DNA of 33,971 bases from Clostridiales bacterium (GTDB lineage: Bacteria > Bacillota > Clostridia > Lachnospirales > Lachnospiraceae). A program made the position numbers and the translations under genes. Below the pieces are notes generated by a model. The model saw nothing but the letters and a program-made list of their open reading frames with translations. It searched no databases and was not told where the DNA came from. The stretch covers positions 1 through 33,971 of the forward strand of contig JAQYAH010000041.1 in NCBI GenBank assembly GCA_029227635.1, given 5' to 3'. This document shows positions 16,082 to 23,885 of this stretch, piece after piece; position 1 is the first letter of the stretch; each line of letters starts with the position of its first letter.

Positions 16082-17002
16082 CTATTTCGCCGCGAACAAC
16101 AGCTTTTCCTGCTCCTGCGAGGCAAAAAATTCACTTCTCACCGCAACCGGTTCCCCGTCGGTGTGAATGTTGAGCCTCTTACCGGCTTTGATACGGTAGG
16201 AAGATCCGCTGTATATGTGGACGTACTTTTTGAAAAGAACGTGTTTTCCGAAAAAAGCCGTAGGCAAAAGCATCAGAACCTTAAGTTTTCCGATGTCGGA
16301 AACGAGGCACATATCCAGTTTTCCATCGTCATCCCTTGCCTTGGGGCAAAAGAGAAAGCCTCCTCCCTCGTAAGGGTGATTCATGGCTGCGGCAAAGACC
16401 ATTCCGGAAAAAGTTTCCTCCTCCCCTTCATCTACCTGAAGGGTAACAGAGCTTCCGTCCAGCTGAAAGATCTGCTTAAGGGCAATGCCCAGATATACAA
16501 GTCGTCCAAGTCCAATGCGTCCCAGGATTTTCTTTAGGACAGATACTTCAACGCCCTGACAGACCGCGGCATCAAAGCCGATTCCTGAACTAATAAGAAA
16601 ACGACGGCGAAGACCTTCGGATTGGGTGAAGCCCACATCAATGGGACGGTAATTGTCTCCTTCAAGAATCATCTGAAGACATTTTATCCGGTCTTTCGGA
16701 AGTCTAAGACTTCGGGCAAGGTCATTTCCGGAGCCGGTGGGGATGTAGCCAAGCCGAACTTTGGTGAGATCCCGGATTCCGTTTACTGTCTCGTTTACGG
16801 AACCATCACCTCCAAGGACGATAATGTCCACCATCTCCGAAGCTGCGGTGAGATCAGCGGCGATCTCTCTGGCCCGACGGTCATATTCGGTAGTGTGAAG
16901 CTGGTATTCTATGTTATTCTGCTTAAGATATTCCTCAATCTCATGCCAGTGGTCAATTCCCCGGCCACCGGAAGAAGTGGGGTTGGTAATAAAATGATAC
17001 AT
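16082..17002 (-). CDS. Diacylglycerol kinase-family lipid kinase (YegS/BmrU/DgkB-like)
   Basis: 306-residue cytoplasmic lipid kinase. The catalytic domain starts HFITNPTSSGG, has the signature LGGDGSVNETVNGI (about residues 63-76) for the nucleotide phosphate, and YIPTGSGNDLARSL (about 86-99). The C-terminal beta domain contains DIGKLKVLMLLPTAFFGKHV and INIHTDGEP-like residues. Members phosphorylate diacylglycerol or other lipids to recycle phosphatidic acid. GGAG is correctly spaced before the ATG. A second, divergent member of the same superfamily lies at 19244-20239. Confidence 0.88.
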   Translation of the reverse strand: MYHFITNPTSSGGRGIDHWHEIEEYLKQNNIEYQLHTTEYDRRAREIAADLTAASEMVDIIVLGGDGSVNETVNGIRDLTKVRLGYIPTGSGNDLARSLRLPKDRIKCLQMILEGDNYRPIDVGFTQSEGLRRRFLISSGIGFDAAVCQGVEVSVLKKILGRIGLGRLVYLGIALKQIFQLDGSSVTLQVDEGEEETFSGMVFAAAMNHPYEGGGFLFCPKARDDDGKLDMCLVSDIGKLKVLMLLPTAFFGKHVLFKKYVHIYSGSSYRIKAGKRLNIHTDGEPVAVRSEFFASQEQEKLLFAAK

Positions 17003-17132
17003 GATTTACTCCAATGCTTCTTGTCTGAATTCATGCATACTATTATAATATAAGAATGTTAGTTATGGCAGAAAAGGGGTAAAAACGCCAAAAAATTCAA
17101 CGATTTTTTGGCAACTATGGATATTCTTACCA

Positions 17133-17161
17133 TTGTTGACAACAAACAGAAAGACTATAAT
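17133..17161 (+). promoter_or_regulatory. murB promoter placing the transcript start at or near the start codon
   Basis: TATAAT (17156-17161) is perfect; TTGTTG (17133-17138) is 17 nt upstream as a weak -35 (a better TTGACA at 17136 is only 14 nt away). The predicted first transcribed base is within a nucleotide or two of the ATG at 17168. Confidence 0.5.
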
Positions 17162-17167
17162 ACTAAA

Positions 17168-18082
17168 ATGAACCAAAATTTTTTAAAAAATGAATTAGCA
17201 GATATTGTGGGGGCGGATAATGTCAGAGAGAATGTGGAATTATCCGGCTACACTTCTTTTAAAATAGGGGGACCCTGCAGGCTTATGATCGAGCCCGGGA
17301 GTCCTTTTGAAGTAAGAGAGGTTGTTCAGCTTCTTAAGGCTCGAGAGATGCCTTTTGTGGTCATTGGCAAGGGAAGCAATCTTTTGGTTTCCGATAGGGG
17401 ATACGAAGGCGCAGTTATCCTCATCAATCGTAATCTGGACAAGGTGAGAACCGAGGGGACAAGGATCACAGCTCAGGCGGGAGCCTCCCTGTCGTCGGTT
17501 GCTCTTGCGGCATTGGCAGACTCTCTTACCGGATTTGAGTTTGCCGCGGGAATTCCCGGAACCATCGGAGGAGCCTGTGTGATGAATGCCGGAGCCTACG
17601 GCGGTGAGCTGAAGGATGTTCTGGTGAAGGCGACGGTGCTGACTCCGGAAGGTGAGATCATCCAAATGGATCGGGATGAACTTGAGCTTGGGTACAGAAC
17701 CAGCGTAATTCCCGCAAAGCAATTGATCGTTCTGGAAGCGGAGATCGAGCTTACCCCCGGAGATGGGGCAGCTATTAAGGCCCGGATGAACGAGCTCAGA
17801 GATCAAAGAATCAGCAAGCAGCCCCTTAACTATCCCAGCGCGGGAAGCACTTTTAAGCGGCCGGAAGGATATTTTGCAGGTAAGCTTATTCAGGACGCGG
17901 GACTTAAAGGCTACAGCGTGGGAGGCGCGGAGGTCTCTGTCAAGCACAGCGGCTTTGTAGTTAACAAGGGCGGAGCCACCGCCTCAGATGTATATAAGCT
18001 CATCAACAATGTTATTGAACTGGTAAGACAGGATTCCGGTGTTACTTTAGAGCCGGAAGTAAAGTTCCTGGGAGAGTTTTGA
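17168..18082 (+). CDS. murB: UDP-N-acetylenolpyruvoylglucosamine reductase
   Basis: 304-residue FAD enzyme that makes UDP-N-acetylmuramate for peptidoglycan. The N-terminus MNQNFLKNELADIVGADNVR and YTSFKIGGP are typical of Firmicute MurB. FAD-binding segments are VIGKGSNLLVSD and FAAGIPGTIGGACVMNAGAYG. NYPSAGSTFKRPEGYFAG carries the catalytic serine, and TLEPEVKFLGEF the catalytic glutamate. The frame is open upstream to a TTG at 17108, but homology favours ATG 17168. No Shine-Dalgarno is seen before that ATG and a TATAAT ends 6 nt upstream of it, so translation may be leaderless. The whiA gene starts 3 nt after the stop. Confidence 0.93.
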   Translation: MNQNFLKNELADIVGADNVRENVELSGYTSFKIGGPCRLMIEPGSPFEVREVVQLLKAREMPFVVIGKGSNLLVSDRGYEGAVILINRNLDKVRTEGTRITAQAGASLSSVALAALADSLTGFEFAAGIPGTIGGACVMNAGAYGGELKDVLVKATVLTPEGEIIQMDRDELELGYRTSVIPAKQLIVLEAEIELTPGDGAAIKARMNELRDQRISKQPLNYPSAGSTFKRPEGYFAGKLIQDAGLKGYSVGGAEVSVKHSGFVVNKGGATASDVYKLINNVIELVRQDSGVTLEPEVKFLGEF

Positions 18083-18085
18083 TCT

Positions 18086-18982
18086 ATGTTTTTTTCTTCC
18101 GAAGTCAAAGAGGAGTTGCTGAAACATAATTCTTCCGCAAGGCACTGCCAGATGGCGGAGCTTTCGGCTCTTATTGGTTTTGGGGCGAAGCTCACAACAG
18201 ATGACGATGAGGAGACGCCGGTTCTTCTGATTGAGAACGACCAAGTCAGAGGAAGGATTCTGACAATGATCAGGAAGGTTTTCCACAAGGATCCCGAGGA
18301 ATTTACCGGGGAAGACTTTTCCGGTCTTTTGGAAATGCTTCACCTTGTGTTTTCCGGTAGTGGTGAGGTTCGGGAGATTTTTTTGAAAGACACCGGGCTT
18401 ATCTCAAGAAGCTGCTGCCGAAGGGCTTTTGTCAGGGGGGCTTTTCTCGGATGCGGATCCATAAGTGATCCCAATGCGTCCTATCATCTTGAGCTGGTTA
18501 CCGCATCTTTGGTGAAGGCGGAGATCCTGAAGGATCTGATGGAGAATCTGGAAATCCCGGCTAAGATCACAAGGCGCAAGAATCATTTTGTGGTTTACGT
18601 CAAGGAGAGCGACGGAATCGTGGATTTTCTGGGAGTTGCCGGAGCTCACGTGGCCCTTATGAAACTGGAGAATATCATCATCGAGAAGGATATGAAGAAC
18701 CAGATCAACCGGACTGTCAACTGTGAGACGGCCAATCTTGGTAAGACGGTGTCCGCCTCGGTGAGACAGAAAGAGGATATAGAGTACCTTATGGATACCG
18801 GGAGATGGATGAACCTTTCCCCTGCCTTAAGGGAGATAGCCGAGCTGCGGCTGGAATACCCCATAGCTTCTTTTAAGGAGCTTGGAGAAATGCTGGATCC
18901 ACCGGTGGGTAAATCCGGTGTGAATCATAGACTTCGCAAGATTAGCGAAATTGCCGATAAATATCGTGGTGAGGAGGAATAA
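18086..18982 (+). CDS. whiA: Sporulation/division regulator WhiA
   Basis: 298-residue DNA-binding protein WhiA. The N-terminal LAGLIDADG-like region begins FFSSEVKEELLKH, with RGAFLGCGSISDPNASYHLE and the segment HFVVYVKESDGIVDFLGV. The C-terminal sigma-factor-like helix-turn-helix contains SFKELGEMLDPPVGKSGVNH followed by RLRKI. WhiA influences cell division and chromosome segregation in Firmicutes and Actinobacteria. It lies 3 nt after murB and 1 nt before the HPr-like gene. In many relatives rapZ (and yvcK) sits between murB and whiA; both are absent here. Confidence 0.95.
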   Translation: MFFSSEVKEELLKHNSSARHCQMAELSALIGFGAKLTTDDDEETPVLLIENDQVRGRILTMIRKVFHKDPEEFTGEDFSGLLEMLHLVFSGSGEVREIFLKDTGLISRSCCRRAFVRGAFLGCGSISDPNASYHLELVTASLVKAEILKDLMENLEIPAKITRRKNHFVVYVKESDGIVDFLGVAGAHVALMKLENIIIEKDMKNQINRTVNCETANLGKTVSASVRQKEDIEYLMDTGRWMNLSPALREIAELRLEYPIASFKELGEMLDPPVGKSGVNHRLRKISEIADKYRGEEE

Positions 18983-18983
18983 T

Positions 18984-19238
18984 ATGCAAAAGAGCACAAT
19001 GAGGGTATCTGTCAAAGATCCCAGTGACCCCAGCTTCATTGCAAAGCTTGTTCAGATCGCAGGAGAGTTTTCCAGCAAGATCTATTTCGATCTTGACGAT
19101 AAGTGCATTAACGCAAAGAGTTTTCTGGGAATGATGAATCTCCGTCTTGAAGAAGGAATGGATATCTCGGCTTTTGCTGACGGTAATGATGAGGCAAAGG
19201 CTCTGGAGAGCATTGAGAGATTCCTTGGTGGAGAGTAA
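18984..19238 (+). CDS. HPr/Crh-like protein lacking the catalytic histidine
   Basis: 84-residue HPr-fold protein. Aligned with HPr, the phospho-accepting His15 motif (GIHARPA) is replaced by PSDPSFI with Asp15, so it should not carry phosphate in the PTS. The regulatory site is kept: NAKSFLGMMNL places Ser exactly at residue 46, within the KS-x2-GxM pattern that HPr kinase recognises. FADGNDEAKALESIERFL is the normal C-terminal helix. Bacillus Crh has the same logic (residue 15 changed, Ser46 kept) and the same position after whiA. The start at 18984 is chosen for GAGGAGG 6 nt upstream. A role in catabolite signalling is an inference. Confidence 0.88.
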   Translation: MQKSTMRVSVKDPSDPSFIAKLVQIAGEFSSKIYFDLDDKCINAKSFLGMMNLRLEEGMDISAFADGNDEAKALESIERFLGGE

Positions 19239-19243
19239 AGCCT

Positions 19244-20239
19244 ATGAGCAGAGAGGAAAATAAAAAATTAAAATTTATTTATAATCCTCTTGCGGGCAGA
19301 GCTCAGATCACTTCCAAGCTCTCAAACATCATAGAGACCTTCGTACAAAATGGCTATGATGTCTCAATTTATCCAACCCAGAAATATAAGGATATGGTGG
19401 AGCAGGTGGAAGCTCTGGAAGACTGTTACGATCTTCTGGTAGTCAGCGGCGGAGACGGAACTCTTGATGAGGCGGTAGCCGGAATGATGCAAAGACCTTT
19501 GGATAAGCGGATTCCTATTGGATATATCCCTGCCGGATCCACCAACGATTTTGCCAACAGCCTGGGAATCTCTAAGAATATGCCGGAGGCAGCTTACGCA
19601 GCGGTGAACGGAGTTCCGTTTGCCTGTGATCTGGGACAGATGGGCGAATACTATTTTGTCTATGTGGCGGCGTTCGGGGCTTTTACCGAAGTATCCTATG
19701 ACACTCCGAGGGAGCTGAAGAACGTCCTTGGACATCTGGCCTATGTGGTGGAGGGAGCCAAAAGCCTTCCGGACATCAAGCCCTACCACATGAAGGTCAC
19801 TTATGGGGACAAGACAATTGAGGGAGACTTCCTCTACGGAATGGTCTCCAGCTCTAAATCCATAGGAGGATACAGCAATATCGTTGGCAAACAGGATTGC
19901 ATGTTTGATGACGGACTTTTCGAGGTGACTCTGATAAAGAATCCCGAGGATCCTATTGAGATGCAGAGTATTCTGTCTTCTATTCTTATCAAGAGCCTTG
20001 ATTCTGAGAACATTATCATGTTTAAGGCCAACAGGATATCTTTTGAGTGTGAAGACGAGGTGTCCTGGACCATCGACGGAGAGTATGGGGGAACTCACCG
20101 TAGTGTGGAGATAAAGAATCTCAACAGGGCATTTGAAATCATATTGGACGCAGAGGATGTTAAAGGGCTGTCTGTTGATTACCTCTCAGAGGAGGAACAA
20201 ACAGCGCTTAAGTTATTAAGGGGGACACTAGATGAGTAA
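19244..20239 (+). CDS. Diacylglycerol kinase-family lipid kinase, second paralogue
   Basis: 331-residue member of the DAGK/YegS superfamily. FIYNPLAGRAQI opens the domain; VVSGGDGTLDEAVAGM (about 66-81) is the nucleotide signature and YIPAGSTNDFANSLG (about 91-105) the second conserved segment. VSWTIDGEYGG is the C-terminal DGE motif seen in DgkB-like enzymes. It is only distantly related to the enzyme at 16082-17002 by eye. It follows the HPr-like gene by 5 nt and overlaps the start of the glutamine synthetase gene by 8 nt, so it belongs to the murB-whiA transcript. Confidence 0.88.
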   Translation: MSREENKKLKFIYNPLAGRAQITSKLSNIIETFVQNGYDVSIYPTQKYKDMVEQVEALEDCYDLLVVSGGDGTLDEAVAGMMQRPLDKRIPIGYIPAGSTNDFANSLGISKNMPEAAYAAVNGVPFACDLGQMGEYYFVYVAAFGAFTEVSYDTPRELKNVLGHLAYVVEGAKSLPDIKPYHMKVTYGDKTIEGDFLYGMVSSSKSIGGYSNIVGKQDCMFDDGLFEVTLIKNPEDPIEMQSILSSILIKSLDSENIIMFKANRISFECEDEVSWTIDGEYGGTHRSVEIKNLNRAFEIILDAEDVKGLSVDYLSEEEQTALKLLRGTLDE

Positions 20240-22337
20240 GTTTTACAATTCTGCCGAGATCTTCGCGGTGGATGTTTTTACAGATGATGTGATGAAAGAA
20301 CGCATTCCGGAAGAGGTATACCGGGCAGTCCACGGGGTTGAAAAAGGAGAATCCCTGGATAGACACAATGCGGACATCGTGGCCAATGCCATGAAGGAGT
20401 GGGCAATCGAGAAGGGGGCCACTCACTACACCCACTGGTTCCAGCCTCTCACAGGCGCTACTGCAGAGAAGCACGATGCTTTTCTCTCAAGAGATGCAGA
20501 TGGCAAGGGAATCAATGACTTTTCCGGAAAAGAACTCACAAAAGGTGAGCCGGATGCCTCATCTTTTCCCTCCGGCGGACTCCGGGCCACTTTCGAGGCC
20601 AGAGGATACACCGTTTGGGATGTAACTTCACCTGCTTTTATCAGAAGAGACGGAGCGGGAGCAATCTTTTGCGTACCCACCGCTTTCTGTTCTTATACCG
20701 GTGAAGCTCTCGACCAGAAAACACCTCTGCTTCGCTCCATTCAGGCGGTGAGCGATCAGGCTGTCCGGCTGCTCAGACTTTTCGGAAATACTACCTCAAA
20801 GTCAGTTCTGCCAAACGTAGGACCTGAGCAGGAGTATTTCATTGTGGACACAGAGAAATACCTCCAGAGAAAGGATCTGATCTACACCGGACGTACCCTT
20901 TTCGGAGCAATGCCGCCCAAGGGACAGGAGATGGACGATCACTACTTCGGTGTGGTAAGAGAGAGAATCGGCTCCTTTATGAAGGATGTCAACGACACAC
21001 TCTGGGCAATGGGAGTTCCCGCAAAAACCCAGCATAACGAGGTAGCACCGGCTCAGCACGAACTTGCTAATATCTACGAAAGCTGCAATGTGGCAGTTGA
21101 CCATAACCACCTCACCATGGAGGTACTCAAGAAGGTGGCAGAGAGACACGGACTTCACTGCCTGCTTCACGAGAAACCTTTTGCAGGGGTGAACGGATCA
21201 GGTAAGCACAACAACTGGTCCCTCTCCACTGACGACGGAATCCAGCTTTTGGCTCCGGGCAAAACCCCTCATGAGAACATCCAGTTCCTTCTGGTTCTCG
21301 CCTGTGTACTTCGGGCAGTGGACCTTCACGCAGATCTTCTCAGAGAATCTGCAGCCAATGTGGGTAACGAACACCGACTGGGAGCAGCCGAGGCGCCTCC
21401 TGCAATTATCTCCGTTTTCCTTGGAGAACAGCTCAACGATGTTATCGACCAGCTCCTCTCCACCGGAGAAGCCACCCACAGCATTCACGGCAGTAAGCTC
21501 ATGACTGATGTGAATGCCGTTCCCAGCTTCAGACAGGATGACACCGACCGCAACAGAACCTCACCTTTTGCCTACACCGGCAATAAGTTCGAGTTCCGTA
21601 TGGTAGGTTCCAGAGATTCCATCGCCGAGTGCAATGTGGTTCTCAACACCATCGTTGCAGAGAGCTTCAGCGATGCCTGTGATCGTCTGGAGAAGGCTGA
21701 GGACTTCAACATGGCGGTTCATGACCTCATCAAAGAGTATATCTCAAAGCACAGAAGAATCGTGTTCGACGGCAACGGATACTCGGATGATTGGGTGGAG
21801 GAGGCAAAAAGACGAGGCCTTCCCAACCTCAAATCCATGGTGGACGCCATCCCGGCTCTCACCACGGAGAAGAGCGTGAAGATGTTCGAGAAATTCGGCG
21901 TATTCACAAAGGTAGAGCTTGAATCCCGTGCAGAGATCAAATACGAGAACTACTCCAAAGCTACCAACATTGAAGCCAGCACCATGATCAACATTGCCGG
22001 CAAGGACATCATTCCTTCGGTTATCTGGTACACCGGATCCCTGGCTAAGACGGTCAATGACCTGAGAGCAGCAGGCATCGAGCCTGAGGTTCAGACAGAA
22101 CTCCTTTCAAAGTGCCAGGCGCTTCTTACTAAAGCCAAGAGAGCTCTGGAAGAACTCACAGAGGCTGAGAACAACGGCAAGAGTATTGATAATGTGAAGG
22201 AGCAGGCAGAATACTTCTACGATGTGGTGATTCCCGCGATGGATGCCCTCAGAGCACCCATTGATGAACTGGAACTCATTGTGGACAGGGATTACTGGCC
22301 GATGCCTTCCTATGGTGACCTTCTATTTGAAGTATAG
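20232..22337 (+). CDS. glnN: Glutamine synthetase type III
   Basis: 701-residue glutamine synthetase of the long GSIII class, which condenses glutamate and ammonia with ATP. THYTHWFQPLTGATAEKHD is a GSIII-specific N-terminal signature. NVGPEQEYFIVD carries metal-binding glutamates, AKTQHNEVAPAQHELA is strongly conserved, and KPFAGVNGSGKHNNWS is the ATP/glutamate site with the conserved histidine. The C-terminal region is helical. Length is as expected. It starts inside the end of the lipid kinase gene with AGGGGGA upstream. A terminator follows 33 nt after the stop. No regulator or P-II gene adjoins it. Confidence 0.95.
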   Translation: MSKFYNSAEIFAVDVFTDDVMKERIPEEVYRAVHGVEKGESLDRHNADIVANAMKEWAIEKGATHYTHWFQPLTGATAEKHDAFLSRDADGKGINDFSGKELTKGEPDASSFPSGGLRATFEARGYTVWDVTSPAFIRRDGAGAIFCVPTAFCSYTGEALDQKTPLLRSIQAVSDQAVRLLRLFGNTTSKSVLPNVGPEQEYFIVDTEKYLQRKDLIYTGRTLFGAMPPKGQEMDDHYFGVVRERIGSFMKDVNDTLWAMGVPAKTQHNEVAPAQHELANIYESCNVAVDHNHLTMEVLKKVAERHGLHCLLHEKPFAGVNGSGKHNNWSLSTDDGIQLLAPGKTPHENIQFLLVLACVLRAVDLHADLLRESAANVGNEHRLGAAEAPPAIISVFLGEQLNDVIDQLLSTGEATHSIHGSKLMTDVNAVPSFRQDDTDRNRTSPFAYTGNKFEFRMVGSRDSIAECNVVLNTIVAESFSDACDRLEKAEDFNMAVHDLIKEYISKHRRIVFDGNGYSDDWVEEAKRRGLPNLKSMVDAIPALTTEKSVKMFEKFGVFTKVELESRAEIKYENYSKATNIEASTMINIAGKDIIPSVIWYTGSLAKTVNDLRAAGIEPEVQTELLSKCQALLTKAKRALEELTEAENNGKSIDNVKEQAEYFYDVVIPAMDALRAPIDELELIVDRDYWPMPSYGDLLFEV

Positions 22338-22370
22338 AAGTAATTTACAAATGAATATTTTGAAATACGG

Positions 22371-22402
22371 CACCTCCTGCAGAAATGTGGGAGGTGTTTT
22401 TT
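22371..22402 (+). terminator. Intrinsic terminator of the murB-glnN transcript
   Basis: CACCTCC (22371-22377) pairs with GGAGGTG (22390-22396), followed by TTTTTT. The 86-nt repeat begins 5 nt after the U-tract. Confidence 0.88.
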
Positions 22403-22406
22403 GTTT

Positions 22407-22492
22407 AGCGACGAGCCAAGGTCCGGGCAGAACCCGGAATTTGGCGACCGCGACAATCTCAGAACGTGCCCATCGGGCACTTCTGATGATTT
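22407..22492 (+). repeat. 86-nt dispersed extragenic element, copy 2
   Basis: Same element as 2-87 (opposite strand). Hairpin 1 pairs 22415-22420 with 22440-22445 and, past one G/A mismatch, 22422-22427 with 22433-22438 (loop CAGAA). Hairpin 2 pairs 22455-22464 and 22466-22471 with 22475-22486 and 22488-22491: 16 base pairs interrupted by a single bulged C and a single bulged T, with loop ATC. It sits between the terminator of glnN and the promoter of the kinase gene, whose -35 box begins 5 nt after the element. No promoter dedicated to it is visible, so it may act as DNA or in read-through RNA. Confidence 0.87.
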
Positions 22493-22496
22493 ACCC

Positions 22497-22525
22497 TTGA
22501 CAAAATCACACATAATATGTAACAT
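22497..22525 (+). promoter_or_regulatory. Promoter of the kinase-surface protein operon
   Basis: Perfect TTGACA (22497-22502), 17-nt spacer, TAACAT (22520-22525). The leader would be only about 15 nt and contains AAGGAAGGTG ahead of the ATG at 22548. Confidence 0.7.
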
Positions 22526-22547
22526 TAATTTGCAAGGAAGGTGAAAT

Positions 22548-23885
22548 ATGAGCAAGTCGTCCAGGTACATTACCTTAAGCCGGCTTCCGGGAAGTGCCTG
22601 CTCCTTGGAAATTGTGGCGGACAGCCTCAGCTATCGCAAGCTGATCCGCAAGAATCTGGATATCAGATCTTACAATCGTGAACTTCACATCTATCAGCGA
22701 CTACACAGTTCTTTTTTCCCCGCTCTATTTGATGCTTATATCGATAACTTCGGGGGACATATTATCCTGACTTACATTCAGGGGAGAACTCTGGATGAGA
22801 TCATTAAGGAAGAGGAACTCTCTCTTGAGCGGATAATTCACATTGGAATCAGCTTATGTGAGGCTCTTTCCTGCCTTCACTCAATGTGTCCAGCCATAAT
22901 CCATCTTGACCTCAAACCCTCAAACCTGATTCTCACTGAGGTGGATGAAATTGCAATCATCGATTTCGGAAGTGCGGAGGAGGTCTGGAGTGACATAAAT
23001 GACAACCGCAGTCATTATGGCACCAGAGGCTACGCACCTCCGGAGCAGTCGGGAGGAATAGTGGATGTGCGGGCAGATATTTTTGCGGTGGGAAAGATCC
23101 TTGGGAGAATGTTGTCCGAGGTTTCAGGGGCAGATAGAAGATGCCGGGAATACAGGAAGATAAGAGCAATAATATGGAAGGCCTGTGCTGCTGATCCTTC
23201 CAATCGATATGAAAGTGCCGGAGCACTTGAGGAGTGTCTTAGTGAGCTTTTGCGTCTAAAATCCATTTGGAAAGGGAGGCTTAGTGGAGTCGTTCTTTTA
23301 TCCGGGATAATTCTTTTTGGAATGATTCTTTTTGGGGCAAGGATTTCTAAGGCGAGTTGGGATTCCGGAATTTTCGTCGAAGAAGAGCAGGAGATGATCG
23401 AGGAGACCGGGCTTTTAAATATTGGAAGTCTCGTAAGGGATAAGGCTTTTGAGATTCAGATTGAGAGACTGATGGAGCAGGGAGAGGATTTCGAGTGTGA
23501 CAAGGGGGAATTGTCCCGGCTGCTTTTTGCCACTGAGGATTATATTTACGATCTTATAAAGGAGTCGGATAAGCACGGTGATTGCCTTTCGGGACTTCAT
23601 AAGCTTTGCCACATTTATTTTCTGAGGGAAGACATCTTAGAAGAACAGATGAGGCTTCGGGTACCGGAGATAGCAAGAAACGGAATACTTTTGATACATA
23701 AGATGAAGACCGGATATTCCGATCAGAAACTGCTTATGGAGGAGCGATATTTCACGGAATGTCTCATCACGATCCTTTATGAGAAAGGAGATAAGAGAGA
23801 TGAGATCCTCCTTGAGGGATACAGGGAGCGTGTTAAGGAAATAGATAAGGAACTGGAGGCGATGGAGATTGAGAATCAGAAATAG
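22548..23885 (+). CDS. Membrane-anchored Ser/Thr protein kinase-like protein
   Basis: 445 residues. An intracellular kinase domain spans about 1-235: HRD-type catalytic loop IIHLDLKPSNLIL (117-129, Asp121, Lys123, Asn126), metal-binding IIDFGSAEE (Asp139), GTRGYAPPEQ (158-167) and VDVRADIFAVGKIL. The N-lobe is odd: no GxGxxG loop is obvious, and the ATP-binding lysine is probably one of the lysines around residues 31-35. One transmembrane helix spans about 246-264. The extracytoplasmic remainder (about 265-445) is charged and predicted helical, without PASTA repeats. It overlaps the next gene by 17 nt. Signalling from an outside domain to cytosolic targets is an inference. Confidence 0.85.
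   Translation: MSKSSRYITLSRLPGSACSLEIVADSLSYRKLIRKNLDIRSYNRELHIYQRLHSSFFPALFDAYIDNFGGHIILTYIQGRTLDEIIKEEELSLERIIHIGISLCEALSCLHSMCPAIIHLDLKPSNLILTEVDEIAIIDFGSAEEVWSDINDNRSHYGTRGYAPPEQSGGIVDVRADIFAVGKILGRMLSEVSGADRRCREYRKIRAIIWKACAADPSNRYESAGALEECLSELLRLKSIWKGRLSGVVLLSGIILFGMILFGARISKASWDSGIFVEEEQEMIEETGLLNIGSLVRDKAFEIQIERLMEQGEDFECDKGELSRLLFATEDYIYDLIKESDKHGDCLSGLHKLCHIYFLREDILEEQMRLRVPEIARNGILLIHKMKTGYSDQKLLMEERYFTECLITILYEKGDKRDEILLEGYRERVKEIDKELEAMEIENQK

Noticed and set aside
15581-16537. 318-codon plus-strand frame opposite the DUF1846 and lipid-kinase genes
   Set aside because: It lies antisense to two genes with clear family motifs and shows no motif or ribosome site of its own.
17136-17161. 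TTGACA-TATAAT pair before murB as a perfect promoter
   Set aside because: The spacer is only 14 nt; the weaker TTGTTG with a 17-nt spacer is more plausible, or the -10 acts with another element.
2-22492. Composite transposon bounded by the two inverted 86-nt copies
   Set aside because: The interval is filled with ordinary core genes (murB, whiA, glnN) and has no transposase or integrase; the inverted placement is better explained by each copy following a gene on its own strand.
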